Part shown: positions 55,957 through 64,000 of the stretch, one piece after another
Numbering within the stretch: position 1 is the stretch's first letter
How the letters are laid out: every line of letters starts with the position of its first letter
Source of the DNA: Cyclobacterium roseum
Lineage (GTDB): Bacteria > Bacteroidota > Bacteroidia > Cytophagales > Cyclobacteriaceae
Reading direction: 5' to 3'
Assembly: GCF_010119225.1 (NCBI RefSeq)
Contig: NZ_WNKF01000002.1
Coordinates: forward strand, 310,001-374,000
DNA length: 64,000 nt
The notes under the pieces: generated by a model
What the model was told of the DNA's origin: nothing
Databases searched by the model: none
Seen by the model: only the letters and a program-made list of their open reading frames with translations
Translations under genes and position numbers: made by a program

Positions 55957-56181
55957 AGATTGAAGGAGATTGATGGCTCTTCGCGTTTGCTCAGGGGCCA
56001 CAGATTGAAAAAGATTGATGGGGCTTCGCATTGGTTCAGGATCCGGAGATTGAAGGAGATTGGTGGGGCTTCGCGTTGGTTCAGGAACCGGAGATTGAAG
56101 GAGATTGATGAGCCTTCGCATTCGCCCTGGGGCCAGAGATTGAAAAAGATTGATGGGACTTCTGCTTTGCTGGGTTCGGCT
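55957..56181. repeat. 45-bp tandem repeat, five units
   Basis: Units start at 55957, 56002, 56047, 56092 and 56137, each beginning AGATTGAARRAGATTGRTG and ending in a GC-rich half. The exact 45-bp period keeps a 15-residue frame open on minus (55873-56385), which reads as repeats of the type INLLQSPxPEPxRSP. The frame looks like a by-product of the repeat rather than a gene, but a repetitive peptide cannot be excluded. A diverged single unit of the same family lies at 58792-58858. Confidence 0.85.
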
Positions 56182-56442
56182 TCGCTCACCCGCCTCAGGG
56201 GGTAAGAAGCTTGTCATCCCTTCGAGATTGGGGTAGCTCACCTCTTCGGGGCTTCTGTCTGGATACGGGCAAAACATTCGTTCTATATGCTTGCCATCGC
56301 TTCCGGTTTTGGTAGTCACCATCCAACTTTTTAGCAAGTCAACGATGAAGATAAATCCTTGTTTTACTCTCTGGGCCATTTCCATTAATCCCGAAGGGAT
56401 GCAAGGATTATAGCTAATGGAAGCGGAAGCCTATCGATACCA

Positions 56443-56475
56443 ATTCCCCCTTGACAAGGGGGCAAGGGGGATTTA
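56443..56475. repeat. CCCCCTTG/CAAGGGGG palindromic repeat
   Basis: CCCCCTTGACAAGGGGGCAAGGGGGATTTAA contains a perfect stem CCCCCTTG/CAAGGGG plus a second copy of the right arm. Similar dispersed elements occur in many bacterial genomes. The spacer 56386-56655 otherwise holds no gene. Confidence 0.5.
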
Positions 56476-56655
56476 ATTACGTAACTATCAATAAATCAGT
56501 CATTTGAATATTAGAAACCTCCGGAAAAATCCCCCACTCCCATTTTAAAAGAGGAGTTTCATTTACGTTGAGATTTTTAAATACGTAAATGCTTCCAAGC
56601 TGTCGCAAACGATAGGCACTGCTTACGGTTTCCAATTCAGCATAGGAATATACCC

Positions 56656-58317
56656 CTAATACCCCGCTGCCTGTCCATCCTTCCTGGATTCAGAAGCCCC
56701 GTAATACACCCCATTTTTACGCATAATGGCCTGATACCCGCCAAAGATGCCCTTCCCCATGCGAAAGGTATGGCCTTTATCCATTAAGTCACGGATCACT
56801 TCATAATCAAAGCCCGATTCCAGGTACGTGCCGCCACTTTTGAGATTTTCATCCCGATGATAAATTCGAGGAGCATCGCCTGCTTCCTGCAGGTTCATCT
56901 TAAAATCGATGATATTCATGATGATCTGCGCATGTCCCTGCGTTTGCATGTCGCCGCCCATCAGACCAAAACTCATAAAGGGTTTATTATCCTTGGTTAC
57001 AAATGCCGGAATGATGGTATGAAAAGGTCGCTTACCGGGCGCATAGTTATTGATATGCCCTTCTTCCAAAATAAATCCGGCACCCCTGTTTTGCAGTACA
57101 AAGCCCAAGCCTGGGGGCACCACCCGGGAACCAAAGAGCGCCGAATTGCTTTGGATCAGGGAGACCATATTACCATCCCCATCTGCAACTGTCAGGTAGA
57201 TCGTGTGGTCGCCCGATGTCAATCCTTCTTCAAACGCGCCTGCCCGTTCGGGATCAATTAATTTTCTGCGTTCTGCTGCATATTCCTCCGATAATAACCG
57301 CTCCAGGGGAATGCTGCCGAAATTGGGGTCTCCATAGTAGGTGGTCATGTCGGCATAGGCCAACTTTTTGGCTTCTAAAAAGGCATGAATATGGTCGGCA
57401 CTGCCATAGCCCATGCTGGCCAGGTCGAATCCTTTGAGGATATTCAACATCTGAAGTGCCGCCATTCCCTGACCATTGGGTGGCATTTCCCAAATATCGT
57501 AGCCACGGTAGTTGATCGATACCGGGTCAACCCATTCGGGCTCGTTGTTTGCCAGGTCTGCTGTGCTGAGGTAGCCACCTTCCGCTTGTACCTGATCGGC
57601 GATGGTTCGGGCAACTTTCCCTCTGTAAAATCCGTCCCTTCCCTCGTTAGCGATGATTTCCAGGGTATTTGCCAGTTCCGGATTTGAAAATAGCTCCCCT
57701 AAATGCGGAAGTCTACCCTCACTCGTAAAGTACGTTGCCTCAAAGGATGGATTGCCCGGCCCCAAATTGACGGTTGAAAAATTATCCGATACCTCGGAAG
57801 AAACGGGGATACCTTCCCGGGCGTAATTGATGGTGGGCTCCAGCAAATCGCTAAACGCCAACTGTCCAAATTTTTCGTGCAAGGCAAACCAACCTCCCAC
57901 AGCACCGGGAGTGGTCACCGAAAGCGGACCTGTAGTACGGCTTTTACCCGCTTCGATCTCGGCTTTGAATTTGTCTACCGATAGGCTGCCCGGTGATTTT
58001 CCGCTGGCATTGAGGCCATACAATTGCTGGGTTTTCTCATCCCAGACAATGGCAAATAAATCGCCCCCGATGCCATTGTTTCCAGGGTCGGCAAATCCCA
58101 AAAAAGCATTGGCTGCAATGGCTGCATCCACGGCACTTCCTCCACGCTTTAGGAGGTCGATGGCAATTTGAGTGGCCAGCGGATGATTGGTGGCGGCCAT
58201 TCCATTCCGAGCCAATACCTCGGATCGCGTAGCAAACGCCTTGCCCGACAACCTGTCCTGGGCTTGCGATAGCTGGAGGGATGTCAGTAGTAAAAGGAGT
58301 GAAAAGAATACTTTCAT
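56656..58317 (-). CDS. ggt: Gamma-glutamyltransferase
   Basis: 553 residues with a cleavable signal (SQAQ, about residue 20). Family motifs: NGMAATNHPLATQIAIDLLKRGGSAVDAAIAAN, GNNGIGGDLF, the autoprocessing/nucleophile Thr at T372 in DHTIYLTVADGDGN, and a C-terminal substrate lid region. The precursor would cleave before T372 into two subunits in the periplasm. It transfers or hydrolyses gamma-glutamyl groups of glutathione-like compounds. The TIYLTV variant differs slightly from the classical TTHYSV, as in many GGT-like proteins. Confidence 0.93.
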   Translation of the reverse strand: MKVFFSLLLLLTSLQLSQAQDRLSGKAFATRSEVLARNGMAATNHPLATQIAIDLLKRGGSAVDAAIAANAFLGFADPGNNGIGGDLFAIVWDEKTQQLYGLNASGKSPGSLSVDKFKAEIEAGKSRTTGPLSVTTPGAVGGWFALHEKFGQLAFSDLLEPTINYAREGIPVSSEVSDNFSTVNLGPGNPSFEATYFTSEGRLPHLGELFSNPELANTLEIIANEGRDGFYRGKVARTIADQVQAEGGYLSTADLANNEPEWVDPVSINYRGYDIWEMPPNGQGMAALQMLNILKGFDLASMGYGSADHIHAFLEAKKLAYADMTTYYGDPNFGSIPLERLLSEEYAAERRKLIDPERAGAFEEGLTSGDHTIYLTVADGDGNMVSLIQSNSALFGSRVVPPGLGFVLQNRGAGFILEEGHINNYAPGKRPFHTIIPAFVTKDNKPFMSFGLMGGDMQTQGHAQIIMNIIDFKMNLQEAGDAPRIYHRDENLKSGGTYLESGFDYEVIRDLMDKGHTFRMGKGIFGGYQAIMRKNGVYYGASESRKDGQAAGY

Positions 58318-58892
58318 ATTGTCTGGTATTTAGTGGTATTTGTAAAAGGTAGGCAACACAGGAGTTTAAGCTAGGAAAAAAAACGCAAACGATCATGGAA
58401 AAAGATGTGAAAGTGTTTCTTATTGCAGTAGCCTGGGCGGATCAATGGACAACTGATGCATGATTTGAGGATGTGGGGATGATGCCGTCACTGTGAGGGT
58501 GCAAACGGAGTCCAGTCTAATGGTCGTAATCGCCCCAGCACCCGCGGCAGTCTGTCGGTGTGCGAATCCATCATTCGTTTTTGGAGGGCATTCTACGGAG
58601 GACTTCCGGTTTCGCTTCGGATCAGATTGCTTCGCTGCGCTCGCAATGACGGTGGTTGATGATTTGATGATGTGGGGATGATGCATAGGGAGGAGCGGAT
58701 CGTTACAGGGGTTTTTGTCACACCTGCCGGCCGGTAGGCGGGAAGCGCTCAAAGGAGGCACAAAGGGCGCATAGGTTTTTTGGGTTGAAATAGATTGAAG
58801 GGAGATTGATAGCCCTTCGGCTTTGCCTCAGAGGCCAGATTTAGGGAGATTGAAAAAAAGAGCTTGAGGATTAAGGGTGGGGGTTGTGTATT
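58318..58892. repeat. Gene-free repeat cluster downstream of ggt
   Basis: No gene is seen. A 23-bp direct repeat ATTTGRKGATGTGGGGATGATGC is at 58463-58485 and 58662-58684 (one mismatch). A REP-like element with ATTGCTTCGCTGCGCTCGCAATGACG lies near 58625-58652. A unit of the 45-bp repeat family lies at 58792-58858. Confidence 0.75.
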
Positions 58893-59879
58893 TTATTGTA
58901 TTTCGGATCGCTGCCGATGGGGTAAATCCATTCCATATGTCTCGGATCCAAAAGATGTTTTGGCTGAACAGAAGCTATTTCCTGCCAACCAAGCCACCAA
59001 GTCCAAACGCCCATCACCTTCAAAGCGGGTAGTCATCTGGTAAAACAAAAAAATGCGTTCATACTTATCCATACCAGCTTCAACAGCATCCAGGTATTGT
59101 GAAAGGGCATTTTCTTTCATGTATTCAAACAGGTAGTAACAAGATCTGAGGTATTTTCCCAACCCTTCTTCGTGAGTTACAGATCTAAATATAAAGGTAA
59201 TTTTGGTCTTATCTAATTTGTCAATAATGTCAGGACTATCAAGAAATTTACCTTGTCCATCGCCAATATTTTTTATACTTCGTGGCCTTTCCTGCCAATC
59301 GAATTCATTGTCTTTTAAAAAGTCCTTCTTTTCTATATCAGTTTTTTCTTGGTTCCACCCTTTTTCATCATCTACCCATAAAGAAATTTTGAGGAGGTAG
59401 TATTCAAAAGCCTTTTCTCCATTTCCATTCAACTTAGCTAATTCATACTCTACCCGGTCCCTTGCATTAAAATGCTGGCTCAGGATGCGAAAGAAATTTT
59501 GGTGGACGAAGTCGCGGTCCATTTTATTGATTTGCTCCGTTAGTGCTTTGGCCTGTATTTTAAGTTCAGCGGTAGAGGCCTTCATTTCCATTCGGTTATC
59601 CCGGATCTCCTGCTGCTGGTAGATCAGCTGCCACTGCTGGCCCAGGAAAGCTATGTATACGAAAAGGACTCCAGAGAGGGAAGCCATTACTACTGAGAGG
59701 TTATTGGCATAGTCATGCGGATTGGCCGGAAACCAATTGTAGATTTTGCCCGGGAAATAGGCGTAAAAAATGAACGTGCTGACTGAAATAAAAGCCAATC
59801 CAACAGCAACCCAGAAAAAGATATTTATCCTTATCCTTAAACCTTCAATGTCTTTTTTTAAATCCGAATCCAGGTCCAT
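58893..59879 (-). CDS. AbiC-like (putative phage abortive infection) membrane protein
   Basis: 328 residues: two N-terminal membrane helices (about 19-40 and 62-80), a coiled-coil stretch rich in Gln/Glu (86-120), then a C-terminal domain with QNFFRILSQHFN and YLRSCYYLFEYMKEN ... YERIFLFYQ. This domain order and these motifs match the putative phage abortive infection family (putAbiC). Such proteins are thought to act in phage defence. The gene lies between repeats and the TIR-domain gene, an accessory setting. Activity unknown; the family call is fairly good. Confidence 0.75.
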   Translation of the reverse strand: MDLDSDLKKDIEGLRIRINIFFWVAVGLAFISVSTFIFYAYFPGKIYNWFPANPHDYANNLSVVMASLSGVLFVYIAFLGQQWQLIYQQQEIRDNRMEMKASTAELKIQAKALTEQINKMDRDFVHQNFFRILSQHFNARDRVEYELAKLNGNGEKAFEYYLLKISLWVDDEKGWNQEKTDIEKKDFLKDNEFDWQERPRSIKNIGDGQGKFLDSPDIIDKLDKTKITFIFRSVTHEEGLGKYLRSCYYLFEYMKENALSQYLDAVEAGMDKYERIFLFYQMTTRFEGDGRLDLVAWLAGNSFCSAKTSFGSETYGMDLPHRQRSEIQ

Positions 59880-60383
59880 TGGCTTTTTTTGGACAAGATA
59901 GGGAAAAGTTAAAAAAAGCTCCAGAAGTTCCTTTTGTTTTGAAATTTATGAGACCCCATATTCCCGGAGCATGTTTAACTTAGTGAATCCGGCATTCGTG
60001 TGACACCATATATTTCTACCCTCATTTACCGAGGATCCCGGGGGACCTGTAAAGGCTAAAAAGGTGTAGCGTCTGCCCAAGTAGATGGGATCTCAGGGAG
60101 TTGCTTCCATAAGTGCTTTGGAGACGGTTTCGAAAGTCCCTGCCTGGGAGCCCGGATTAGTATTTGAGCCGGAAGAGGGGGTCACCTAATAGCTTGCAAT
60201 GCAGGGAAAATAGGCAAGTGGATTGGGGATGGGAGATCGAGATGAATTGAAATGAAAATCCTAGTTGTTTTTTATTCGATTTTTTTTAAATTTATGAAAT
60301 AACCTTCTGAAGCTTAAAGCCTAATAGCTGCAACTGGTGAGTACGGATAGTTAAGAATTAATATTAATTAGTAGATAATTTAA
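59880..60383. other. Gene-free 500-bp spacer before the TIR gene
   Basis: No convincing gene on either strand. The base composition turns strongly AT-rich from about 60250 on, coinciding with the start of the TIR-gene region. No terminal inverted repeats or attachment-like duplications were seen. Confidence 0.4.
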
Positions 60384-61226
60384 TACCAAATAAAAAATTT
60401 TGACATTACGAATTATTTAGGAAAGGATATTCAGATATTTCTTAAGAATAAATCTAATGTAATTGGTAAAATTCCTTTTACTTTCCGTGATTTAAATGAA
60501 CACAAAATTTCATTCCCATTCTTGCCTTTTGAAAAAAATAAGATTTACCAGATTAAAACAAATAATGAGAAAAAAATAGATTTTAATGATCTCAAAGATA
60601 TTATCCTTAACATAGCTATAGCCGAAATTGAGGAAGTTAGAATAATGGAGAATGAAATTAGTGGAATCGGACTTCAGAATAATAAGCCCATTCCTCATAC
60701 TTTTGAATTGGAAGTCCTAGCTGAAAAACCAGGGCATGTAAAAATAAAATATAAAATTCCTGGAACTGGTAAATATTTTAGTATTGGAGAACTTCCAATC
60801 ATAAACAAACAAGTAATCTTACCTCTAAATCTAGCATTTTTATCATATGCAAAAGAAGATAAAACTGTAGTTGAAAACGTAATGAGTTTATTGAATGAAA
60901 ATGGAGTTTTGACATGGTACGACGACAAAGACTTACTTCCTGGTGATGATTGGGAATCGAAAATAAAAGCAGCAATGAAAGCTTCAGACTTTGTTTTAGT
61001 GTTCCTATCATCCAAATCATTAATTAGAGATGGCTATAAAAATAAAGAAATGAGAATGGCTTTAGAAAATTATGAATACAAAGTATTTGGAAAGCGATAT
61101 ATTATTCCAATTTTAATTGATAAATGTCAACCACCTAGTGAATTTAATAAAATACATTGGTTAAAAATGTATGATAATGGGTGGGAAACCAAATTGTTAT
61201 CAGTTATTTCTCCTATCATTTATTGA
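60384..61226 (+). CDS. TIR-domain protein with unusual or lost start codon
   Basis: The annotated ATG-like start at 60522 is actually TTG, and the reading frame is open and looks coding back to 60384 (just after a TAA), with no ATG, GTG or TTG in the added part other than this TTG; ATT at 60405 is the best non-standard start. The C-terminal 140 residues form a TIR domain: AFLSYAKEDKTVVENVMSLL, WYDDKDLLPGDDWESKI, DFVLVFLSSKSL, and a catalytic-Glu region (KEMRMALE). The N-terminal part (about 100 residues, DIQIFLKNKSN...) is not recognised. TIR proteins here usually are NADase defence effectors. The AT-rich composition differs from flanks, suggesting transfer. Confidence 0.72.
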   Translation, partial: YQIKNFDITNYLGKDIQIFLKNKSNVIGKIPFTFRDLNEHKISFPFLPFEKNKIYQIKTNNEKKIDFNDLKDIILNIAIAEIEEVRIMENEISGIGLQNNKPIPHTFELEVLAEKPGHVKIKYKIPGTGKYFSIGELPIINKQVILPLNLAFLSYAKEDKTVVENVMSLLNENGVLTWYDDKDLLPGDDWESKIKAAMKASDFVLVFLSSKSLIRDGYKNKEMRMALENYEYKVFGKRYIIPILIDKCQPPSEFNKIHWLKMYDNGWETKLLSVISPIIY

Positions 61227-61414
61227 TTAATTAGTTATATATCAATGCTTTCATTCGCTTCGCAGAGCCATCTATCCTGTTCCATTGATAATTATTTGCA
61301 ATAAGCTCGTTATTTATGCGGATCGCCGTCTAGATAAAACTCGGATTTATAGCATATGTTCAAGATGTGATAGTGTGTGGCCTAGTTGTCTTTATACCTT
61401 TCGATCCAGCCCAA

Positions 61415-61675
61415 TCACAAAATAGCTTGGATATTCAGCATTGCCAGGATTTTTTGCATTTCTTTGTAATTTATACCCAGGACAGGCCCGGAATAACTCA
61501 TAGATTGAGTTACTTTTTGCCTAACTTCAACCCTAATCACATCTTTAAGTGATTTTAATATTTTCCCTTTCTTAGTATTAGAAAGTCCATCAAAAATGTG
61601 AGGGTCTTTTTCTAATAACTAAACCTCTAGTTCATTAACCGAAGGAGGGTTATGAATGGGAGATTTTTCGCTCAT
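61415..61675 (-). pseudogene. Small gene with in-frame TAG, DUF2335-like tail
   Basis: An 87-codon reading frame starting ATG at 61675, exactly after the TAA of the upstream 74-residue gene, is interrupted by a TAG at 61619-61621 (codon 19) and ends at TGA 61415-61417. Apart from that stop it reads as one protein, with EKDPHIFDGLSNTKKGKIL and SYSGPVLG resembling the cytoplasmic SGPxP part of DUF2335 membrane proteins (tentative). A point mutation, readthrough or re-initiation at an internal ATG (Met59) are possible. No membrane helices follow. Confidence 0.5.
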
Positions 61676-61900
61676 TTATTTTTTACCGAACCGAAGTTTC
61701 CTTCTGGTTGAATTTGATGATAGGCCAGTTTCCTTCGCAAGTTTATTTGCCGCATTGTCAATGTGGCAACCTAGGTTATTCCATGTATTTCTAATTACAC
61801 CGTTCCTACTTGGATACTCTTTGAATTCATTGAAATGTCGGTCTCCTCCAATATCAAATACAGAACCCATCCCCTCAATAAAATCGTTTTTGTTGCTCAT
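61676..61900 (-). CDS. Small conserved hypothetical protein
   Basis: 74 residues, soluble, with FIEGMGSVFDIGGDRHFNEFK, PSRNGVIRNTWNNLGCHIDNAANKL and a basic C-terminus (STRRKLRFGKK). The pattern looks like a real conserved protein, not a shadow; I cannot name the family. Its TAA is directly followed by the ATG of the next small gene, so the two form a coupled pair, and both are next to the TIR gene on the opposite strand. A part in conflict or regulation is possible. Confidence 0.6.
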   Translation of the reverse strand: MSNKNDFIEGMGSVFDIGGDRHFNEFKEYPSRNGVIRNTWNNLGCHIDNAANKLAKETGLSSNSTRRKLRFGKK

Positions 61901-62279
61901 AATAATATCTGGTATTTAGCTTCTTAACGTCAAAAGATATGAAATGATTTATTCAAATTTGAAAAAATGAATGCAAATGTATGAAATCAAACAACGCTAG
62001 TCAGCGGTTTCAAAGCCGTTTCCTTTTAAATTCCCCTCTGAAAATTCCAAATGAACGGTCGCGTGGTACGGGGTGAGAGCCGTTAATATAGCCCAAAAGG
62101 CATTGTGTTTGAGCGAGGGTCTCAGATACCTAATTAGTGCTGAGAGAAAATGGATAGCAATACGACCCGTCGACTCCGCTCAGGGTCCGCCCCTAAATTA
62201 ACCCATAATCCTTTGTGCCCTCTGTGGCTCTTTGGGCCCTCTGTGACGAAAAAATCATTGCGCTAATTCGAACTATCTG
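61901..62279. other. Gene-free spacer between the tiny gene pair and the amidohydrolase
   Basis: No gene is seen. It contains TTGTGCCCTCTGTGGC at 62212-62228, part of the same dispersed sequence family as CAAAGGAGGCACAAAGGGCGC at 58748-58770 (inverted). No promoter with a correct -33/-7 pair was found for the small gene pair. Confidence 0.4.
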
Positions 62280-63605
62280 CTACTCCACCACTTCCTCCCT
62301 ATCCACCCATTCCCCATTGAGCATGACTTTTTTGATGGCGTACATGGCTTTGATATCTACGGAGGGGTCGCCTGCTACCAGGATCAGATCGGCCAGCTTG
62401 CCGGGCTCAATACTGCCCAGGCGGTCCTGGGTACGGAAATAACGGGCGTTATGAAGGGTACTGCTGGAAACGACCTCCAACGGTGTCATACCGGCTGCAA
62501 CCAATAGCTCCATCTCCCGCTGGTAGGCAAGGCCGGGTTGGGCGTATTTACCGGAATTGTGGGAACCGGTAACCACCGTGACTCCTGCTTCATGCGCCAT
62601 TCCTACGAATTCAAGCATGTTTTGGAAGGCCTTTGCCTGATACTCCTCGTCACCAACTTGCCTTTCAAAGGTGGTCAGGGTAGGTGATAATACCACCTTG
62701 TTTTTCACTGCCAGGGCAAGCACCTCTTTCACCCGGTCTGCAGACAAATCTAACTTCGACCACAGGCGGTACCTGCCATCTCTTCTGTAACTACTGTTTT
62801 CCCGCACCGCTTCCCTGAATTCCCGGGCATCTTCCGGATCGGCCAGGGAGGTACCAAAAGAGGTAATGTGTTCGATCCCCTGAAGCCCGGCCATCATGGC
62901 ATCGTCTGCATCTACCAGCTCCAAATGCGCCACTACCGGTATGTGGTAAAAATCAGCCGTCTGGATCACCGTTTCATAATACTTCAAGGGAAGCCGAAAA
63001 TAAATTTTGATGCCAGATCCCCCCTGTAATACATAGTCCTTTATTAACGATTGTATATGATCGGTACTCCTTACCAGCGAAGCCTGATCCAGGTAGACCC
63101 CTGGATAACCGTCCAGATGGGCTCCGGTCAGGTACACCCGGGGCATTTTGGCCTGTGCAAAATGCAGGGATTGGTAAAACCGAAAGGGATGTCCCGGATC
63201 CCGGACAGTCGTCACCCCATTGGTAAGAATGGCATGTAATGCTTTGTTGTTATTGACATTATGTAAATGCGAATCGATTAAGCCCGGCAACAAGCTCATA
63301 CCGGTACCATCCGTTAGTTCAGCTCCGACAGGAACAGCTACTTGATCTTCAGAACCTACTTTCCAAATGCGATTGCCTTTGATCAGCACGATTGCATTTT
63401 CCAGAGGCGACCCTCCCCGCCCATCGATTAGACGCACATTTACTATCGCGCTGACCTGATCGTTTGAAGGCCCTTCGGGTGGGTTTACCTCCAAAAGGGA
63501 AGGGTTTTGCGCCAACGCCAGCTGGGTCAGACCTAAAAAACTGCCGATCAGCAATAAAACAAAACTCTTCGATAATTTCACCGTTTTCTTTGGTTTCACA
63601 TTCAT
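62280..63605 (-). CDS. Secreted amidohydrolase family protein
   Basis: 441 residues from ATG at 63605, chosen because the signal peptide (SKSFVLLLIGSFLGLTQLALAQ) starts just after it; longer readings begin upstream of it without a signal-like start. The fold is amidohydrolase: LPGLIDSHLHNVN (metal His pair), VVAHLELV, GIEHITSFG, and a late VVTGSHNSGK and KLADLILVAGDP, as in the prolidase/imidazolonepropionase-like branch. The D of the last metal motif is replaced by a Ser-His setting (TGSHN), so metal binding may be altered. Envelope location; substrate unknown. Confidence 0.85.
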   Translation of the reverse strand: MNVKPKKTVKLSKSFVLLLIGSFLGLTQLALAQNPSLLEVNPPEGPSNDQVSAIVNVRLIDGRGGSPLENAIVLIKGNRIWKVGSEDQVAVPVGAELTDGTGMSLLPGLIDSHLHNVNNNKALHAILTNGVTTVRDPGHPFRFYQSLHFAQAKMPRVYLTGAHLDGYPGVYLDQASLVRSTDHIQSLIKDYVLQGGSGIKIYFRLPLKYYETVIQTADFYHIPVVAHLELVDADDAMMAGLQGIEHITSFGTSLADPEDAREFREAVRENSSYRRDGRYRLWSKLDLSADRVKEVLALAVKNKVVLSPTLTTFERQVGDEEYQAKAFQNMLEFVGMAHEAGVTVVTGSHNSGKYAQPGLAYQREMELLVAAGMTPLEVVSSSTLHNARYFRTQDRLGSIEPGKLADLILVAGDPSVDIKAMYAIKKVMLNGEWVDREEVVE

Positions 63606-63718
63606 TTGATAACTGGTTATGTTGGATCTTCTAAATGTATTCATCCTTTCCCAACAAAACAAGCAACGAGAAGCGGCTATAGCGTCCTTCGATAAACCAC
63701 CGGATCGAAACAAAATGC

Positions 63719-64000
63719 TCACCTGACCTTTAACCAAGTGTTTTCGGTCACATTGCTGGTCTCCAGAGGGTCAACCTCATACAAGGTAGCGTGCTCATTT
63801 ACCCCGGTATACATGCCATTCAAAAAATGACAGTTGGCTACTTTTGCCTGTATCCGTACCAGGGATTGGCCATTTCCCATGATGTTCATGGCCTGAATGG
63901 TATGAATTTTACCCGGTAGCGATTCTTCTCCATAACCCCTCCCTCCAATCAGCAGGGCTTCATATCGATCCTCTCTGGCTCTGAAAATCAGCCCACTAAT
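63719..64000 (-). CDS. C-terminal fragment of an unidentified protein (cut by window end)
   Basis: The minus-strand frame is open from 64000 to a TGA at 63719-63721: 93 codons, reading as a protein (SGLIFRAREDRYEALLIGG, GNGQSLVRIQAKVANCHFL, LYEVDPLETSNVTENTWLKVR). It has a beta-rich character. It begins outside the window and ends about 110 bases upstream of the amidohydrolase start, so the two may be co-transcribed. The family is not recognised. Confidence 0.6.
   Translation of the reverse strand: MSGLIFRAREDRYEALLIGGRGYGEESLPGKIHTIQAMNIMGNGQSLVRIQAKVANCHFLNGMYTGVNEHATLYEVDPLETSNVTENTWLKVR

Noticed and set aside
55873..56385. 170-residue minus-strand frame over the 45-bp repeat
   Set aside because: Explained by the three-divisible repeat period; the unique N-terminal part has no recognisable domain. 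Kept as repeat, not as gene.
61619..61621. TAG as pyrrolysine or recoded codon
   Set aside because: No pyl genes or supporting context; a point mutation is simpler.

Overview
The window is chromosomal DNA of a Bacteroidota bacterium, most likely a Cytophagales/Cyclobacteriaceae-type marine or sediment heterotroph. The grounds are the many lipoproteins and TonB-linked outer-membrane barrels, a GH20 hexosaminidase next to an HGSNAT-like acyltransferase, a Sec-type (clade II) NosZ, a NirK-cytochrome c fusion, and promoters of the phylum type (TTG, 19-20 nt, TAnnTTTG), best seen in front of tRNA-Gln and a uracil-DNA glycosylase gene. No rRNA, CRISPR array, transposase or prophage was seen.

Layout. 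0-8.4 kb: small hypothetical genes, a frameshifted GntA-like N-hydroxylase with a DUF1989 partner, a MarC protein, a zinc alcohol dehydrogenase and an orphan NtrC-type activator whose phosphoacceptor Asp is replaced by Glu. 8.5-20 kb: amino-sugar genes (GH20, NagX/HGSNAT-like, sialidase-like), then housekeeping genes (2H phosphoesterase, tdk, recO, an Fe(II)/2OG oxygenase, chrA). 20-28 kb: a gene-free stretch with strong hairpins, then the nitrite-ammonification operon nrfH-nrfA-porin-ccsBA, closed by a patch of palindromic repeats.

28-45 kb is a nitrogen-oxide and copper region. A leftward nos operon (heme-copper-like membrane protein, cytochrome c, nosZ, a NosB-like membrane protein, nosL, nosD, nosF, nosY) diverges from nirK-nirV-SCO1. 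Next come an Rrf2 Fe-S regulator with a group III truncated haemoglobin, an OprC/NosA-like copper receptor with a small Cys-rich partner, and ric with an NnrS-like protein. Together these would take up and insert copper, reduce nitrite to NO and N2O to N2, and repair or sense NO damage. No NO reductase is visible, and the neighbouring nrf operon offers a second fate for nitrite. An FNR-like palindrome lies between nos and nirK, and an Rrf2/NsrR-like palindrome overlaps the ric promoter.

45-58 kb: an old yellow enzyme, a methyltransferase, a large conserved unknown protein, a Tat-exported Gfo/Idh/MocA oxidoreductase, a UDG-family protein with a nearly leaderless promoter, a beta-propeller lipoprotein, a large outer-membrane barrel, tRNA-Gln, a 45-bp minisatellite and a gamma-glutamyltransferase. 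58-64 kb is an accessory patch: repeats, an AbiC-like membrane protein, an AT-rich TIR-domain gene without an ATG start, and a coupled pair of tiny genes of which the second carries an in-frame stop. It ends with an amidohydrolase and a gene cut by the window edge. The most unusual items are the TIR/AbiC patch with its tiny gene pair, the Asp-to-Glu activator, and the regulatory sites of the N-oxide genes.
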